In this document: positions 27,283 to 37,362 of the stretch, piece by piece
Numbering within the stretch: position 1 is the stretch's first letter
Layout of the letters: each line of letters starts with the position of its first letter
From: Mycoplana dimorpha
Lineage (GTDB): Bacteria; Pseudomonadota; Alphaproteobacteria; Rhizobiales; Rhizobiaceae
Assembly: GCF_003046475.1 (NCBI RefSeq)
Contig: NZ_PZZZ01000005.1
Span: 186,001 to 250,000 of the forward strand
DNA length: 64,000 bases
Reading direction: 5' to 3'
Position numbers and translations under genes: made by a program
Notes under the pieces: generated by a model
What the model saw: the letters and a program-made list of their open reading frames with translations, nothing else
Told to the model about the DNA's origin: nothing
Database searches by the model: none

Positions 27283-27317
27283 CGATACAATGTAGCGAAC
27301 ATCGCTACATTGTATCG
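27283..27317. promoter_or_regulatory. Perfect 16-base-arm palindrome, probable operator of the toxin-antitoxin pair
   Basis: CGATACAATGTAGCGA (27283-27298) and TCGCTACATTGTATCG (27302-27317) are perfect inverted copies around a 3-base centre. The left arm contains TACAAT, a good -10 sequence. It lies eight bases before the chosen antitoxin start. RHH antitoxins bind such palindromes to repress their own operon. Confidence 0.75.
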
Positions 27318-27324
27318 GCTGGCC

Positions 27325-27603
27325 ATGTCTGCACCGTTTTCACTTCGCCTTGATTCCGAGCTGAAAGCCCGCCTCGAGGCCGAGGCGCGCAATCAGGACC
27401 GCTCCGCGTCTCACGTGGCGGCAAAGGCAATCGAGATGTTTCTCGATGCGCAGGATGCCAAGCGACTGGCAATCGAAAGAGCATTGGAGCAGGCCGACGC
27501 CGGCGCCTTTGTCTCCGCCGACGCCGTTCATCGCTGGATGAACAGCTGGGACAGCGACCAGGAGCTACCCGAACCACAGCCCGATCGCCTGAAAGAGCCT
27601 TGA
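27325..27603 (+). CDS. CopG-like ribbon-helix-helix antitoxin
   Basis: A 92-residue protein. Residues 3-45 match a ribbon-helix-helix DNA-binding domain (FSLRLDSELKARLEAEA, then SASHVAAKAIEMFLDA). The C-terminal half is acidic and probably unfolded until it wraps the toxin (SWDSDQELPEPQPDRLKEP). The start at ATG 27325 is preferred: the in-frame ATG at 27280 would place the operator inside the gene. Neither start has a strong ribosome site, so the start is uncertain. The toxin gene begins three bases after the stop. Confidence 0.78.
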   Translation: MSAPFSLRLDSELKARLEAEARNQDRSASHVAAKAIEMFLDAQDAKRLAIERALEQADAGAFVSADAVHRWMNSWDSDQELPEPQPDRLKEP

Positions 27604-27606
27604 TCG

Positions 27607-27894
27607 ATGGAGATCGTCTACCTGCCGAGCGCGGTGGCCGATCTCCAATGGATGCGCCTCTACTATTCGCGTGTCTTCCCTCAAGGCGCCAGGCGTGCGA
27701 GGCAACATCTGCTCGCCACAGAACGCCTCCTGGCAGACAACCCTTATGCGGGTGAAGCGACGGGCATCGCCGACGTGCGGGAGTTTCCAATCCGGCGCAC
27801 GCCCTTTTCCATCATCTATCGCGTGCGCTCCCGCCGGCTGGAGATCCTGCGGGTCTGGGATCAGCGCGGCGACCCGCACAAACTTGGATTTTGA
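27607..27894 (+). CDS. RelE/ParE-family toxin
   Basis: A 95-residue toxin of the ParE/RelE superfamily. Typical features are the N-terminal VYLPSAVADLQWMRLYYSRV, the middle ERLLADNPYAGEAT and the C-terminal REFPIRRTPFSIIYRVRSRRLEILRVWDQRG. The pattern is closer to ParE, which targets gyrase, than to RelE, which cleaves mRNA, but this is not certain. It is paired with the RHH antitoxin directly upstream with a 3-base gap. Confidence 0.85.
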   Translation: MEIVYLPSAVADLQWMRLYYSRVFPQGARRARQHLLATERLLADNPYAGEATGIADVREFPIRRTPFSIIYRVRSRRLEILRVWDQRGDPHKLGF

Positions 27895-27914
27895 TTGGAA
27901 CCAGGGCCGCCCGC

Positions 27915-28403
27915 CTACGCGTCCTCCGGCCGATCCTTTGGATCGAACTGGATGATCGTCAGCCAGTTGGCGGTCAGCGCCGGCTTGCGCTCGTCCTCGA
28001 TCTCCACCGTGACGTCATAGGTGCACATCAGCATGCCGGCGCCGCGAAAGCGCGCATCGGCCATGGTGAAGCGGCCGCGCACGCGCGCGCCGCTCTTCAC
28101 CGGCGTCATGAAGCGGACCTTGTCGAAGCCGTAGTTGATGCCCATCGTCTGCTCGATCACCTTCGGCAGGCAGTCGTAGTTCATCGCCGACAACAGCGAC
28201 AGCGACAGGAAACCGTGGGCGATCGTGCCGCCGAAGGGCGTCTCCTGCGCGGCGCGGACCGGATCGGTATGGATGAACTGGTGGTCCTCCGTGGCCTGCG
28301 CGAAACGATCGATCATCGTCTGGTCGACCGTGAACCACCGTGAGAGGCCGATCTCCTTACCCACCAGGTCCTTGACGTCAGTGAGGTGGATTTCGCGGGG
28401 CAT
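27915..28403 (-). CDS. MaoC-family (R)-specific enoyl-CoA hydratase-like protein
   Basis: A 162-residue hot-dog-fold dehydratase. The catalytic motif is FAQATEDHQFIHTDPVRAAQ (Asp and His), with FGGTIAHGFLSLSLLS as the conserved second part, as in PhaJ-type hydratases that form (R)-3-hydroxyacyl-CoA. Its neighbours give no pathway context; it is convergent with the toxin gene with 20 bases between the stop codons. The ATG lies at 28401-28403. Confidence 0.88.
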   Translation of the reverse strand: MPREIHLTDVKDLVGKEIGLSRWFTVDQTMIDRFAQATEDHQFIHTDPVRAAQETPFGGTIAHGFLSLSLLSAMNYDCLPKVIEQTMGINYGFDKVRFMTPVKSGARVRGRFTMADARFRGAGMLMCTYDVTVEIEDERKPALTANWLTIIQFDPKDRPEDA

Positions 28404-28513
28404 GGACGGTCCTTTCGTTCGTATCCGGCAGCCGAGTCGGCTGCGTTTCTAGCGCAAGTCTTCCGATCGTGTGTAACGGTTTCGGGACAAAGACGTGCGT
28501 GGGAACAAAAACT

Positions 28514-28552
28514 TAAAGCAGGTGGCGACGTTTTTCCGCGCGACCTGCTTTA
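28514..28552 (-). terminator. Inverted repeat with T-run behind the glycogen operon
   Basis: TAAAGCAGGT and ACCTGCTTTA form 10-base arms around a 19-base loop. On the minus strand the second arm is followed by AGTTTTTG, so it can act as terminator for glgX, 88 bases downstream of its stop. The arms and the surrounding ACGGTTTCGGGACAAAGAC resemble rhizobial intergenic mosaic elements, so it may be a repeat recruited as terminator. The rest of 28404-28640 shows nothing else. Confidence 0.6.
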
Positions 28553-28639
28553 GCGCATGGATTGCCGAATGGTAACCGTTTTTTCGCAGGATTTCCGATG
28601 GAAAGGGGCATCCCTCGCAACGGAACTCCGCCGTAACCG

Positions 28640-30628
28640 TCAGGCCTGCTCGATCAGAAAAGTGACGCTGCGCGGCGCCAGTTCTGCCGCCTGCTCAGTA
28701 GCGAGGAACTCCAGCCAGATCTTGCCGTTCGCTGCCGGAAGTTTGAGCGCAACCGGTTCGCTCGTGCGGTTGAACCCGACCGCCAGGCGCACCGTCTCGC
28801 CGGTATCGACCTCCTTGCTTGCCAGCACCATCACCAGCGTGCCGGCAAAGGGACTGTCCCAGTCCTCGACCCGCATCGGGCGGCCGTCGGGCCGCAGCCA
28901 TTCGACGTTGCCGCCGTCGAAGAAGGCGGTATCCGAAAAGATACTGAAGCGCTTCCGGATGCCGCCCAGGGCCGCCGTGTGGGCAACCAGTTCCTCGTCG
29001 AACCGGCTCCAGTCGAGCCAGATGATCGCGTTGTCCTGGCAATAGGCGTTGTTGTTGCCGCGCTGGCTGCGCCCGCCTTCGTCGCCCGCGGTCAGCAGCA
29101 CCGTTCCCTTGGACGCGAATAGGCTGGAGAGCAGTGCTTTGACGTCGCGCTTGCGGGCCGAGAGCACGGCCGCATCTTGCGTCTCGCCCTCGACGCCGTT
29201 GTTCCAGGAGTGGTTCTCGCCGTGGCCGTCGCGATTATCCTCGCCGTTCGCCTCGTTGTGCTTGCCGGCATAGGAGACGAGGTCCTTCAACGTGAAGCCG
29301 TCATGGGCGGCGACGAAGTTGACGCTGCGCGTTCGTTTGGTGCCGCTGCGCTGGAAGATGTCGGCGGAGCCGGAGAGCCGGGTGGCAAAGGCCCCGAGCC
29401 GGCCCGGATCGCCGCGCCAGAACAGCCGGGTGTCGTCGCGGAAACGGTCGTTCCATTCGAGGAAGGGCGCGGGGAAATTGCCGAGCTGGTAACCGCCGGG
29501 GCCGATGTCCCACGGCTCGGCAATGATAACATGGTCGCAGAGCAGCGGATCGACCTGCATCTCGGCGAAGAGGGCGGCCTGCGGGTCGAAGCCCTTGCCA
29601 TTGCGGCCGAGGACCGAGGCGAGATCGAACCGGAATCCATCGACGCCGGCATTTCGGACGAAATGGCGCATCGAATCGAGTATCAGCCGGCGTACGACCG
29701 GGTGCTCGCAGGCGATGGTGTTGCCGCAGCCGGTGTCGTTGACGAGATCGCCGGGGCGGCCGGCGACGTGCCGGTAATAGGTGAGGTTGTCCAGCCCGCG
29801 CATCGACAGCGTGGTGCCGAAGCGATCGCTCTCGCCCGAATGGTTGAAGACCAGGTCGAGGATGACGCCGATGCCCTCGGCGCGAAGGGCTGCCACGGTC
29901 GCAGCAAGTTCCGCCATGCCGCCCGGCGCCAGCCGCGGGTCCAGCGCCATCAGCGCGATCGGATTGTAGCCCCAGCTGTTGTGCAGGCCGAGCGGCGGAA
30001 GGTGGCGCTCGTCGATCCAGGCGACGATCGGCATCAGTTCGACCGCATCGACTCCGATGCGCTTCAGGTGCGAGACGACCGCCGGATGGGCGAGCGCGGC
30101 GATCGTGCCGCGCATGTTCTCCGGAATGTCGGGGTGCAGCATGGTGAAGCCGCGCACGGCGACCTCGTAGATGACGCCGCCGGGGCGAAACAGCGGCGGG
30201 GCGACCGGCACCGGCCGGTCGATCGTCACGATCGCCTTCGGCACGAGGTCGGCGGTTTCCTCGCCCTGCTGCGTCAGGCGATTGTCGTGGACGAAACGGC
30301 GGTCGAGTTCCTTCGCGTAGGGATCGACCAGCAGCTTGGCGGGGTCGAACCAGAGACCGTGGTCAGGTGAATAGATGCCCTCGGCCCGGAAGCCGTAGCG
30401 CGTGCCGGGGCCGATCCCTTCGACGAACGCCCGATGCAGGCCCGTGTCGTCGCGCTGCATCGGAACGCGGCGGGTCTCGCGCCGGCCGTGTTCGTCGAAC
30501 AGGCAAAGATCGATGCGGGCTGCGTCGCGGGAATGGACGGCGAAGGAGACGCCGCCCTCCACGACTGTCGCGCCGAGAGGTTCCGCGGTCCTCGGCTCGA
30601 TGGCGGAGACCGGGTCTATTTCTGTCAT
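28640..30628 (-). CDS. glgX: Glycogen debranching enzyme
   Basis: A 662-residue GH13 enzyme that removes limit-dextrin side chains by hydrolysing alpha-1,6 bonds. Residues 15-100 are a CBM48-like N-terminal domain (GATVVEGGVSFAVHSRDAAR). GH13 motifs are VFNHS (region II context near 263), GFRFDLASVLGR with the nucleophile Asp, AEPWDIG with the acid Glu and NFVAAHDGFTL with the third Asp. It is the last gene of the minus-strand operon glgP-glgB-glgC-glgA-pgm-glgX, two bases after pgm. Confidence 0.95.
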   Translation of the reverse strand: MTEIDPVSAIEPRTAEPLGATVVEGGVSFAVHSRDAARIDLCLFDEHGRRETRRVPMQRDDTGLHRAFVEGIGPGTRYGFRAEGIYSPDHGLWFDPAKLLVDPYAKELDRRFVHDNRLTQQGEETADLVPKAIVTIDRPVPVAPPLFRPGGVIYEVAVRGFTMLHPDIPENMRGTIAALAHPAVVSHLKRIGVDAVELMPIVAWIDERHLPPLGLHNSWGYNPIALMALDPRLAPGGMAELAATVAALRAEGIGVILDLVFNHSGESDRFGTTLSMRGLDNLTYYRHVAGRPGDLVNDTGCGNTIACEHPVVRRLILDSMRHFVRNAGVDGFRFDLASVLGRNGKGFDPQAALFAEMQVDPLLCDHVIIAEPWDIGPGGYQLGNFPAPFLEWNDRFRDDTRLFWRGDPGRLGAFATRLSGSADIFQRSGTKRTRSVNFVAAHDGFTLKDLVSYAGKHNEANGEDNRDGHGENHSWNNGVEGETQDAAVLSARKRDVKALLSSLFASKGTVLLTAGDEGGRSQRGNNNAYCQDNAIIWLDWSRFDEELVAHTAALGGIRKRFSIFSDTAFFDGGNVEWLRPDGRPMRVEDWDSPFAGTLVMVLASKEVDTGETVRLAVGFNRTSEPVALKLPAANGKIWLEFLATEQAAELAPRSVTFLIEQA

Positions 30629-30630
30629 CC

Positions 30631-32349
<1,719 letters not shown>

Positions 32350-32426
32350 TCAAATCATTCCGATGCGCGTAAGAGGCGAAACGGTCGCGGGGATCGGGGC
32401 GGTTGGTCCGGGCCGGTGAGCGCCTG

Positions 32427-33866
32427 TCAGGCTCTCTCCAGGAGGCTGTCGTAAAGGCGTGCATAGCGTTCAGCGCTCCTTTCCCAAGATACGTCGGACT
32501 TCATGCCCTGATTCTGCAACCGGCCCCAGACCTTTGGCTCCCGAAATGCGGTGAAAGCGCGGCGAAGCGCCTGGCGCAGGCCATCGGCACTGACCGGCGC
32601 GAATTGGAAGCCGGTGGCGACGCGGGCGTGCAGGGCCGCCTCGTTGGCGTCGATCACCGTGTCCGCAAGGCCGCCGGTCCGCGCTACGATCGGCACGCAG
32701 CCGTAGCGCAGGCCGTAGAGCTGGGTGAGGCCGCAAGGCTCGAAGCGCGACGGCACCAAAATCGCGTCGGCGCCGGCCTGCATCAGATGGGAGAGCGGTT
32801 CGTCGTAGCCGATGACGACGCCGATGCGGCTGCGGTGGCGGGAGGCGGCGGCCAGGAGCGCCCCTTCCAGCCCCTGGTCGCCGGCGCCGAGAACGGCGAG
32901 CTTGCCGCCCTCGGCAACGATCCAGTCGGCGACCTCGGCGATCAGGTCGATGCCCTTCTGCCAGGTGAGGCGCGAGACGACGCAGAAGATCGGTCCGTCG
33001 TCTTCCCCCAGTCCGAAGCGCTCTGCGAGCGCGGCGCGGTTCTTCGAGCGGGCGCGAAGGGCGCCGGGGCCATAATTGGCGGCGATGTGCCGATCGGTCC
33101 TCGGATCCCACACCGCGGTGTCGATGCCGTTGACGATCCCGATCAGCTCGCCGGCCCGGGCATTGATCAGGCCCTCCAGCCCCATGCCGAACTCGGGCGT
33201 GCGGATCTCCTGCGCATAGGTGGGGCTGACGGTGGTGACCTCCCAGGCGGTGCGCAGCCCGCCCTTGAGGAAGCTGACGTCGCCGTAATATTCGAGCCCG
33301 TCGAAGCTGAAGGCCGACGCCGGCAGGCCGAGTTGCGGGAAAATGTCGGGGCCGAACTGCCCCTGGAAGGCGAGGTTGTGCACGGTGATCAGGCTGGGCA
33401 CATGCTCCAGGCCCGTGTAGCGCATGTAGACCGGCGTCATCGCCGCCTGCCAGTCGTGGGCGTGGACGAGGTCCGGCGTCCAGTCCGGGAGGATGCCGCG
33501 GGCGATCTCGGCGCCGGCCTGCGACAGTGCCGCGAAACGTTTCCAGTTGTCGGGGTAGTCCTTGCCCGTGGAGTCCACATAGGGGCCGCCGTTGCGGTTG
33601 TAGTAGGCGGGCGCGTCAAGGACGAGCAGGTCGAGACCGGCGTGCTGGACGGCGAGAAGGCGCATCTCGTCGCCGAACACGCTCAGAAGTGTCGCGACCT
33701 TGCGGGGCTTGGCAATCTGCTCCATCACCGCGGGATAGCCGGGCACCAGCACGCGCATCCGCACGCCGTTGCCGGCAAGGGCGAGCGGCAGGGCGCCGAC
33801 GACGTCGGCGAGGCCGCCGGTCTTGACGAGCGGGAAGACTTCGGACGACACCGAAAGAACATTCAT
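32427..33866 (-). CDS. glgA: Glycogen synthase, ADP-glucose type
   Basis: A 479-residue GT5 transferase that adds glucose from ADP-glucose to glycogen. The N-terminal [16 protein letters not shown] (K15) binds ADP-glucose; the GT-B second domain shows [16 protein letters not shown] and [20 protein letters not shown], with the catalytic Glu. Length matches E. coli GlgA. It starts 12 bases after glgC; a 167-base gap before pgm is the only sizeable break in the operon and shows no clear promoter. Confidence 0.96.
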   Translation of the reverse strand: MNVLSVSSEVFPLVKTGGLADVVGALPLALAGNGVRMRVLVPGYPAVMEQIAKPRKVATLLSVFGDEMRLLAVQHAGLDLLVLDAPAYYNRNGGPYVDSTGKDYPDNWKRFAALSQAGAEIARGILPDWTPDLVHAHDWQAAMTPVYMRYTGLEHVPSLITVHNLAFQGQFGPDIFPQLGLPASAFSFDGLEYYGDVSFLKGGLRTAWEVTTVSPTYAQEIRTPEFGMGLEGLINARAGELIGIVNGIDTAVWDPRTDRHIAANYGPGALRARSKNRAALAERFGLGEDDGPIFCVVSRLTWQKGIDLIAEVADWIVAEGGKLAVLGAGDQGLEGALLAAASRHRSRIGVVIGYDEPLSHLMQAGADAILVPSRFEPCGLTQLYGLRYGCVPIVARTGGLADTVIDANEAALHARVATGFQFAPVSADGLRQALRRAFTAFREPKVWGRLQNQGMKSDVSWERSAERYARLYDSLLERA

Positions 33867-33878
33867 GGGAGATCCTGG

Positions 33879-35141
33879 CTAGAGTTCGAGTCTGTCGATC
33901 ATTGCCTGGGTGATCAGGCATATTCCGTTCTCCGAGCGACGAAAGCGGCTCGCGTCGAGGTCCGGGTCCTCGCCGACGATCAGGCCCTCCGGGATGATCA
34001 CGCCGCGGTCGATGACGACGTTGCGCAACTGCGCGTGCCGTCCGATCGTCACGTCCGGCAGTACGACGGCACCCTCCAGCCGCGAATAGGAATTGGCGCG
34101 CACGCCGGTGAAGAGCAGGCTGCGGTGCAGCGCCGAGCCGGAAATGATGCAGTTGCCGGACACCAGCGAGGAAATTGCCGAGCCGCGGCGGTTCTCGTCG
34201 TCGTGGACGAATTTCGCCGGCGGCGAGATCTCGGCGAAGGTCCAGATCGGCCAGGTGCTGTCATAGATGTCGAGTTCGGGCGTGACGTCGGTCAGGTCGA
34301 TATTGGCCTGCCAGTAGGCGTCCACCGTGCCGACGTCGCGCCAATAGGCCTGGCGCTCGAAGTCGGAGCGCACGCAGGAGGCATTGAAGCGGTGGGCGAC
34401 CGCCTTGCCGTGCTCGACCACGTAGGGGATGATGTCCTTGCCGAAGTCGCGGGTGGAATCGGGCTCGGCGGCGTCGCGTCGCAGCAGTTCCATCAGGAAT
34501 TTCGTGTGAAAGACGTAGATGCCCATCGAGGCGAGCGCCATGTCCGGATTGCCCGGGATGCCGGGCGGGTCGGCGGGCTTTTCGACGAAGTCGACGATCT
34601 GGTCCTTGTCGTCGACATGCATCACCCCGAAGCCGGTCGCCTCCATGCGCGGCACCTCGAGGCAGCCGACGGTCACCTCCGCGCCGGAGTCGACGTGCTG
34701 CTGCAGCATCAGCTCGTAGTCCATCTTGTAGACGTGGTCGCCGGCCAGGATGACCATGTATTCGACGCCGTAGTCCTCGATGATGTCGATGTTCTGGTAG
34801 ACGGCGTCGGCGGTGCCGTCGTACCACTGGGTCTCGGAGACGCGCTGGCTGGCGGGCAGGATATCGAAGCTCTCGTTGCGCTCGGGGCGGAAGAAGTTCC
34901 AGCCGCGCTGCAGGTGGCGGATCAGCGAATGGGCCTTGTACTGGGTGGCGACGCCGATGCGACGGATGCCTGAATTAAGCGCGTTGGACAGGGCGAAATC
35001 GATGATGCGGGCCTTGCCGCCGAAATAGACCGCCGGCTTGGCGCGGCGGTCGGTCAGTTCCTTCAGGCGGCTGCCCCGTCCACCCGCCAGCACATAGGCC
35101 ATCGCGTCGCGCGCGAGGGGATGAGTCCGTTTCTGATCCAT
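33879..35141 (-). CDS. glgC: Glucose-1-phosphate adenylyltransferase
   Basis: A 420-residue ADP-glucose pyrophosphorylase, the committed and allosterically controlled step of glycogen synthesis. The nucleotide-binding [20 protein letters not shown] and [19 protein letters not shown], and the C-terminal left-handed helix ([20 protein letters not shown]) are clear. ATG 35141 is chosen: GGGAGGACACC lies just upstream and [20 protein letters not shown] is the family start. Confidence 0.97.
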   Translation of the reverse strand: MDQKRTHPLARDAMAYVLAGGRGSRLKELTDRRAKPAVYFGGKARIIDFALSNALNSGIRRIGVATQYKAHSLIRHLQRGWNFFRPERNESFDILPASQRVSETQWYDGTADAVYQNIDIIEDYGVEYMVILAGDHVYKMDYELMLQQHVDSGAEVTVGCLEVPRMEATGFGVMHVDDKDQIVDFVEKPADPPGIPGNPDMALASMGIYVFHTKFLMELLRRDAAEPDSTRDFGKDIIPYVVEHGKAVAHRFNASCVRSDFERQAYWRDVGTVDAYWQANIDLTDVTPELDIYDSTWPIWTFAEISPPAKFVHDDENRRGSAISSLVSGNCIISGSALHRSLLFTGVRANSYSRLEGAVVLPDVTIGRHAQLRNVVIDRGVIIPEGLIVGEDPDLDASRFRRSENGICLITQAMIDRLEL

Positions 35142-35157
35142 GGTGTCCTCCCGAAAG

Positions 35158-37362
35158 CTAAGCATCCTGTTCCAGCATCAGGGTCGCCAGCGGCGGCAGC
35201 GTGATCGCAGCAGAGACGTTCCCCTTGTCGTCCCTTACCGCTTCGACGGCGCCGCCATTTCCCTTGCCCGACCCGCCGTAGATTTCGGCGTCGGTGTTCA
35301 GGATCTCCCTCCATCGTCCCTCGACCGGCAGTTTCACGCGATAGTTCTCGCGGTAGACCGGCGTGAAACTGGTGACGACGGCGATCAGCTTCTCGCCCGG
35401 CGCCTTGCGCAGCCAGGCGAAGACCGAATTGTCCCGGTCGTCGGCGATCAGCCATTCGAAACCCTCGGGCTCGCAGTCGCGCCCGTGCAGCGCCGGCTTG
35501 GAGCGGTAGGTGCCGTTGAGGTCGCGCACCAGCCGGCGCATGCCCTCGTGCAGCGGATACTCCAGCAGGTTCCAGTCGAGCGCCCGGTTCTCGTCCCACT
35601 CCCGCCACTGGGCGAATTCCTGGCCCATGAACAAGAGCTTCTTGCCCGGATAGCCCCACATGAAGCCGTAGTAGGCCCGCAGCGTCGCGAACTTCTGCCA
35701 GTCGTCGCCGGCCATCTTGGCGATCAGCGAGCCCTTGCCGTGCACGACCTCGTCATGGGAGAGCGGCAGGACGAAGTTCTCGGTAAAGGCGTAGAGCAGG
35801 CCGAAGGTGATGTCGTTGTGATGGAACTTGCGGTGCACGGCCTCGCGCTTCAGATAGGCGAGCGTGTCGTGCATGAAGCCCATGTTCCACTTGAAGCCGA
35901 AGCCCAGGCCGCCCTCGTGCACGGGATGGGAAACCTTCGGCCAGGAGGTGGATTCCTCGGCGATCGTCAAAACGCCCCGGTGGGCGCCGTAGACGCTGGC
36001 GTTCATCGCCTGCAGGAAGCGGACCGCCTCGAGGTTCTCGTTGCCGCCGTACTCGTTCGGCAGCCACTCGCCGTGCTTGCGCGAATAGTCGAGGTAGAGC
36101 ATCGAGGCGACCGCATCGACGCGCAAGCCATCGATATGGAACTTCTCCGCCCAGTAGAGCGCATTGTTGATGAGATAGGCGAGAACTTCCTGGCGGCCGA
36201 AATTGTAGATCGCCGTGTTCCAGTCCGGATGGAAGCCCTTGCGGGGGTCGGCATGCTCGTAGAGGGCCGTGCCGTCGAACCAGCGAAGGCCGTGCTCGTC
36301 GGTCGGAAAATGCGCCGGCACCCAGTCGAGGATGACGCCGAGGCCGACCTTGTGGGCACCGTTGACGAAGCGGGAAAAACCCTCCGGCTCGCCGAAGCGG
36401 GCCGTCGGCGCGTAAAGCCCGGTCGTCTGGTAGCCCCACGACGGGTCGTACGGGTACTCCGAGATCGGCAGGAACTCGATGTGGGTGAAACCCATGTCGA
36501 CGCAATAGGGGATCAGCCGATCGGCAAGCTCGTCCCAGGACAGCATCTCGCCATTGTCGCGCCGCTGCCAGGAGCCGGCATGCACTTCGTAGATGGAGAT
36601 CGGCTGGCGGCGCGGATCGGCGTCGGACCAGAAGGCCCGATGGGCGTCGTCTTCCCAGGCCTGCTCGATCTCGCCGGTCGTCATCGAGGCGGTGCGCGGG
36701 CGCAGTTCGGAGCGTCGCGCGAACGGGTCCGCCTTCAGCGGCAAAAGCTCGCCGTTCTTGCCGACGATCTCGTACTTGTAGGCCTGGCCCGCCTCGACGC
36801 CAGGCAGGAAGATCTCCCAGATGCCGGTGTCGCGGCGCAGCCGCATGAGGTGGCGGCGACCGTCCCATTCGTTGAAGTCGCCGACCACCGAAACGCGCCG
36901 CGCGTTCGGGGCCCAGACGGCGAAGTGGAAGCCGTCGACCCCTTCGAGCGTCAGCGGATGAGCGCCCATCCGGTCGAACAGCCGAAGATGCGAGCCCTCG
37001 CGAATGTAGTAGTCGTCCATCGGCCCGAGCACCGGGCCGAAGGAGTAGGGATCGACCACGATCCACGCCCCGTCGGCGTTGCTGGCTCGGTAGCGGATCG
37101 GCTGCCGCATGCGGATGGCGACCGCGCCCTCGAAGATGCCGGCGGGATGGATCAGCGCCAGTTCGCCGATCGGCTTGCCGGCAAGCGTTTCGGCTGTGAC
37201 TGTGTCTGCGCCCGGAATGAAGCAGCGGGCGACGAAGCCGTCGCCCGCCTGGTGGACGCCGAGCACCGAAAAAGGGTCCGCATGGCGGCTTCCCATGATG
37301 GCGTCGATATCGGCCTTGGCCAGGCCCGTCGATTGTTTTTCCAGCGGGCCCCCTCTCGCCAT
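35158..37362 (-). CDS. glgB: 1,4-alpha-glucan branching enzyme
   Basis: A 734-residue GH13 transglycosylase that makes the alpha-1,6 branches of glycogen. Domains are an N-terminal GlgB domain ([20 protein letters not shown]), CBM48 near 125-210, and the catalytic barrel with [28 protein letters not shown] (nucleophile Asp), [10 protein letters not shown] (acid Glu) and [15 protein letters not shown]. The ATG at 37360-37362 shares one base with the glgP stop (TGATG). A TTG one codon earlier is unlikely. Confidence 0.97.
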   Translation of the reverse strand: MARGGPLEKQSTGLAKADIDAIMGSRHADPFSVLGVHQAGDGFVARCFIPGADTVTAETLAGKPIGELALIHPAGIFEGAVAIRMRQPIRYRASNADGAWIVVDPYSFGPVLGPMDDYYIREGSHLRLFDRMGAHPLTLEGVDGFHFAVWAPNARRVSVVGDFNEWDGRRHLMRLRRDTGIWEIFLPGVEAGQAYKYEIVGKNGELLPLKADPFARRSELRPRTASMTTGEIEQAWEDDAHRAFWSDADPRRQPISIYEVHAGSWQRRDNGEMLSWDELADRLIPYCVDMGFTHIEFLPISEYPYDPSWGYQTTGLYAPTARFGEPEGFSRFVNGAHKVGLGVILDWVPAHFPTDEHGLRWFDGTALYEHADPRKGFHPDWNTAIYNFGRQEVLAYLINNALYWAEKFHIDGLRVDAVASMLYLDYSRKHGEWLPNEYGGNENLEAVRFLQAMNASVYGAHRGVLTIAEESTSWPKVSHPVHEGGLGFGFKWNMGFMHDTLAYLKREAVHRKFHHNDITFGLLYAFTENFVLPLSHDEVVHGKGSLIAKMAGDDWQKFATLRAYYGFMWGYPGKKLLFMGQEFAQWREWDENRALDWNLLEYPLHEGMRRLVRDLNGTYRSKPALHGRDCEPEGFEWLIADDRDNSVFAWLRKAPGEKLIAVVTSFTPVYRENYRVKLPVEGRWREILNTDAEIYGGSGKGNGGAVEAVRDDKGNVSAAITLPPLATLMLEQDA

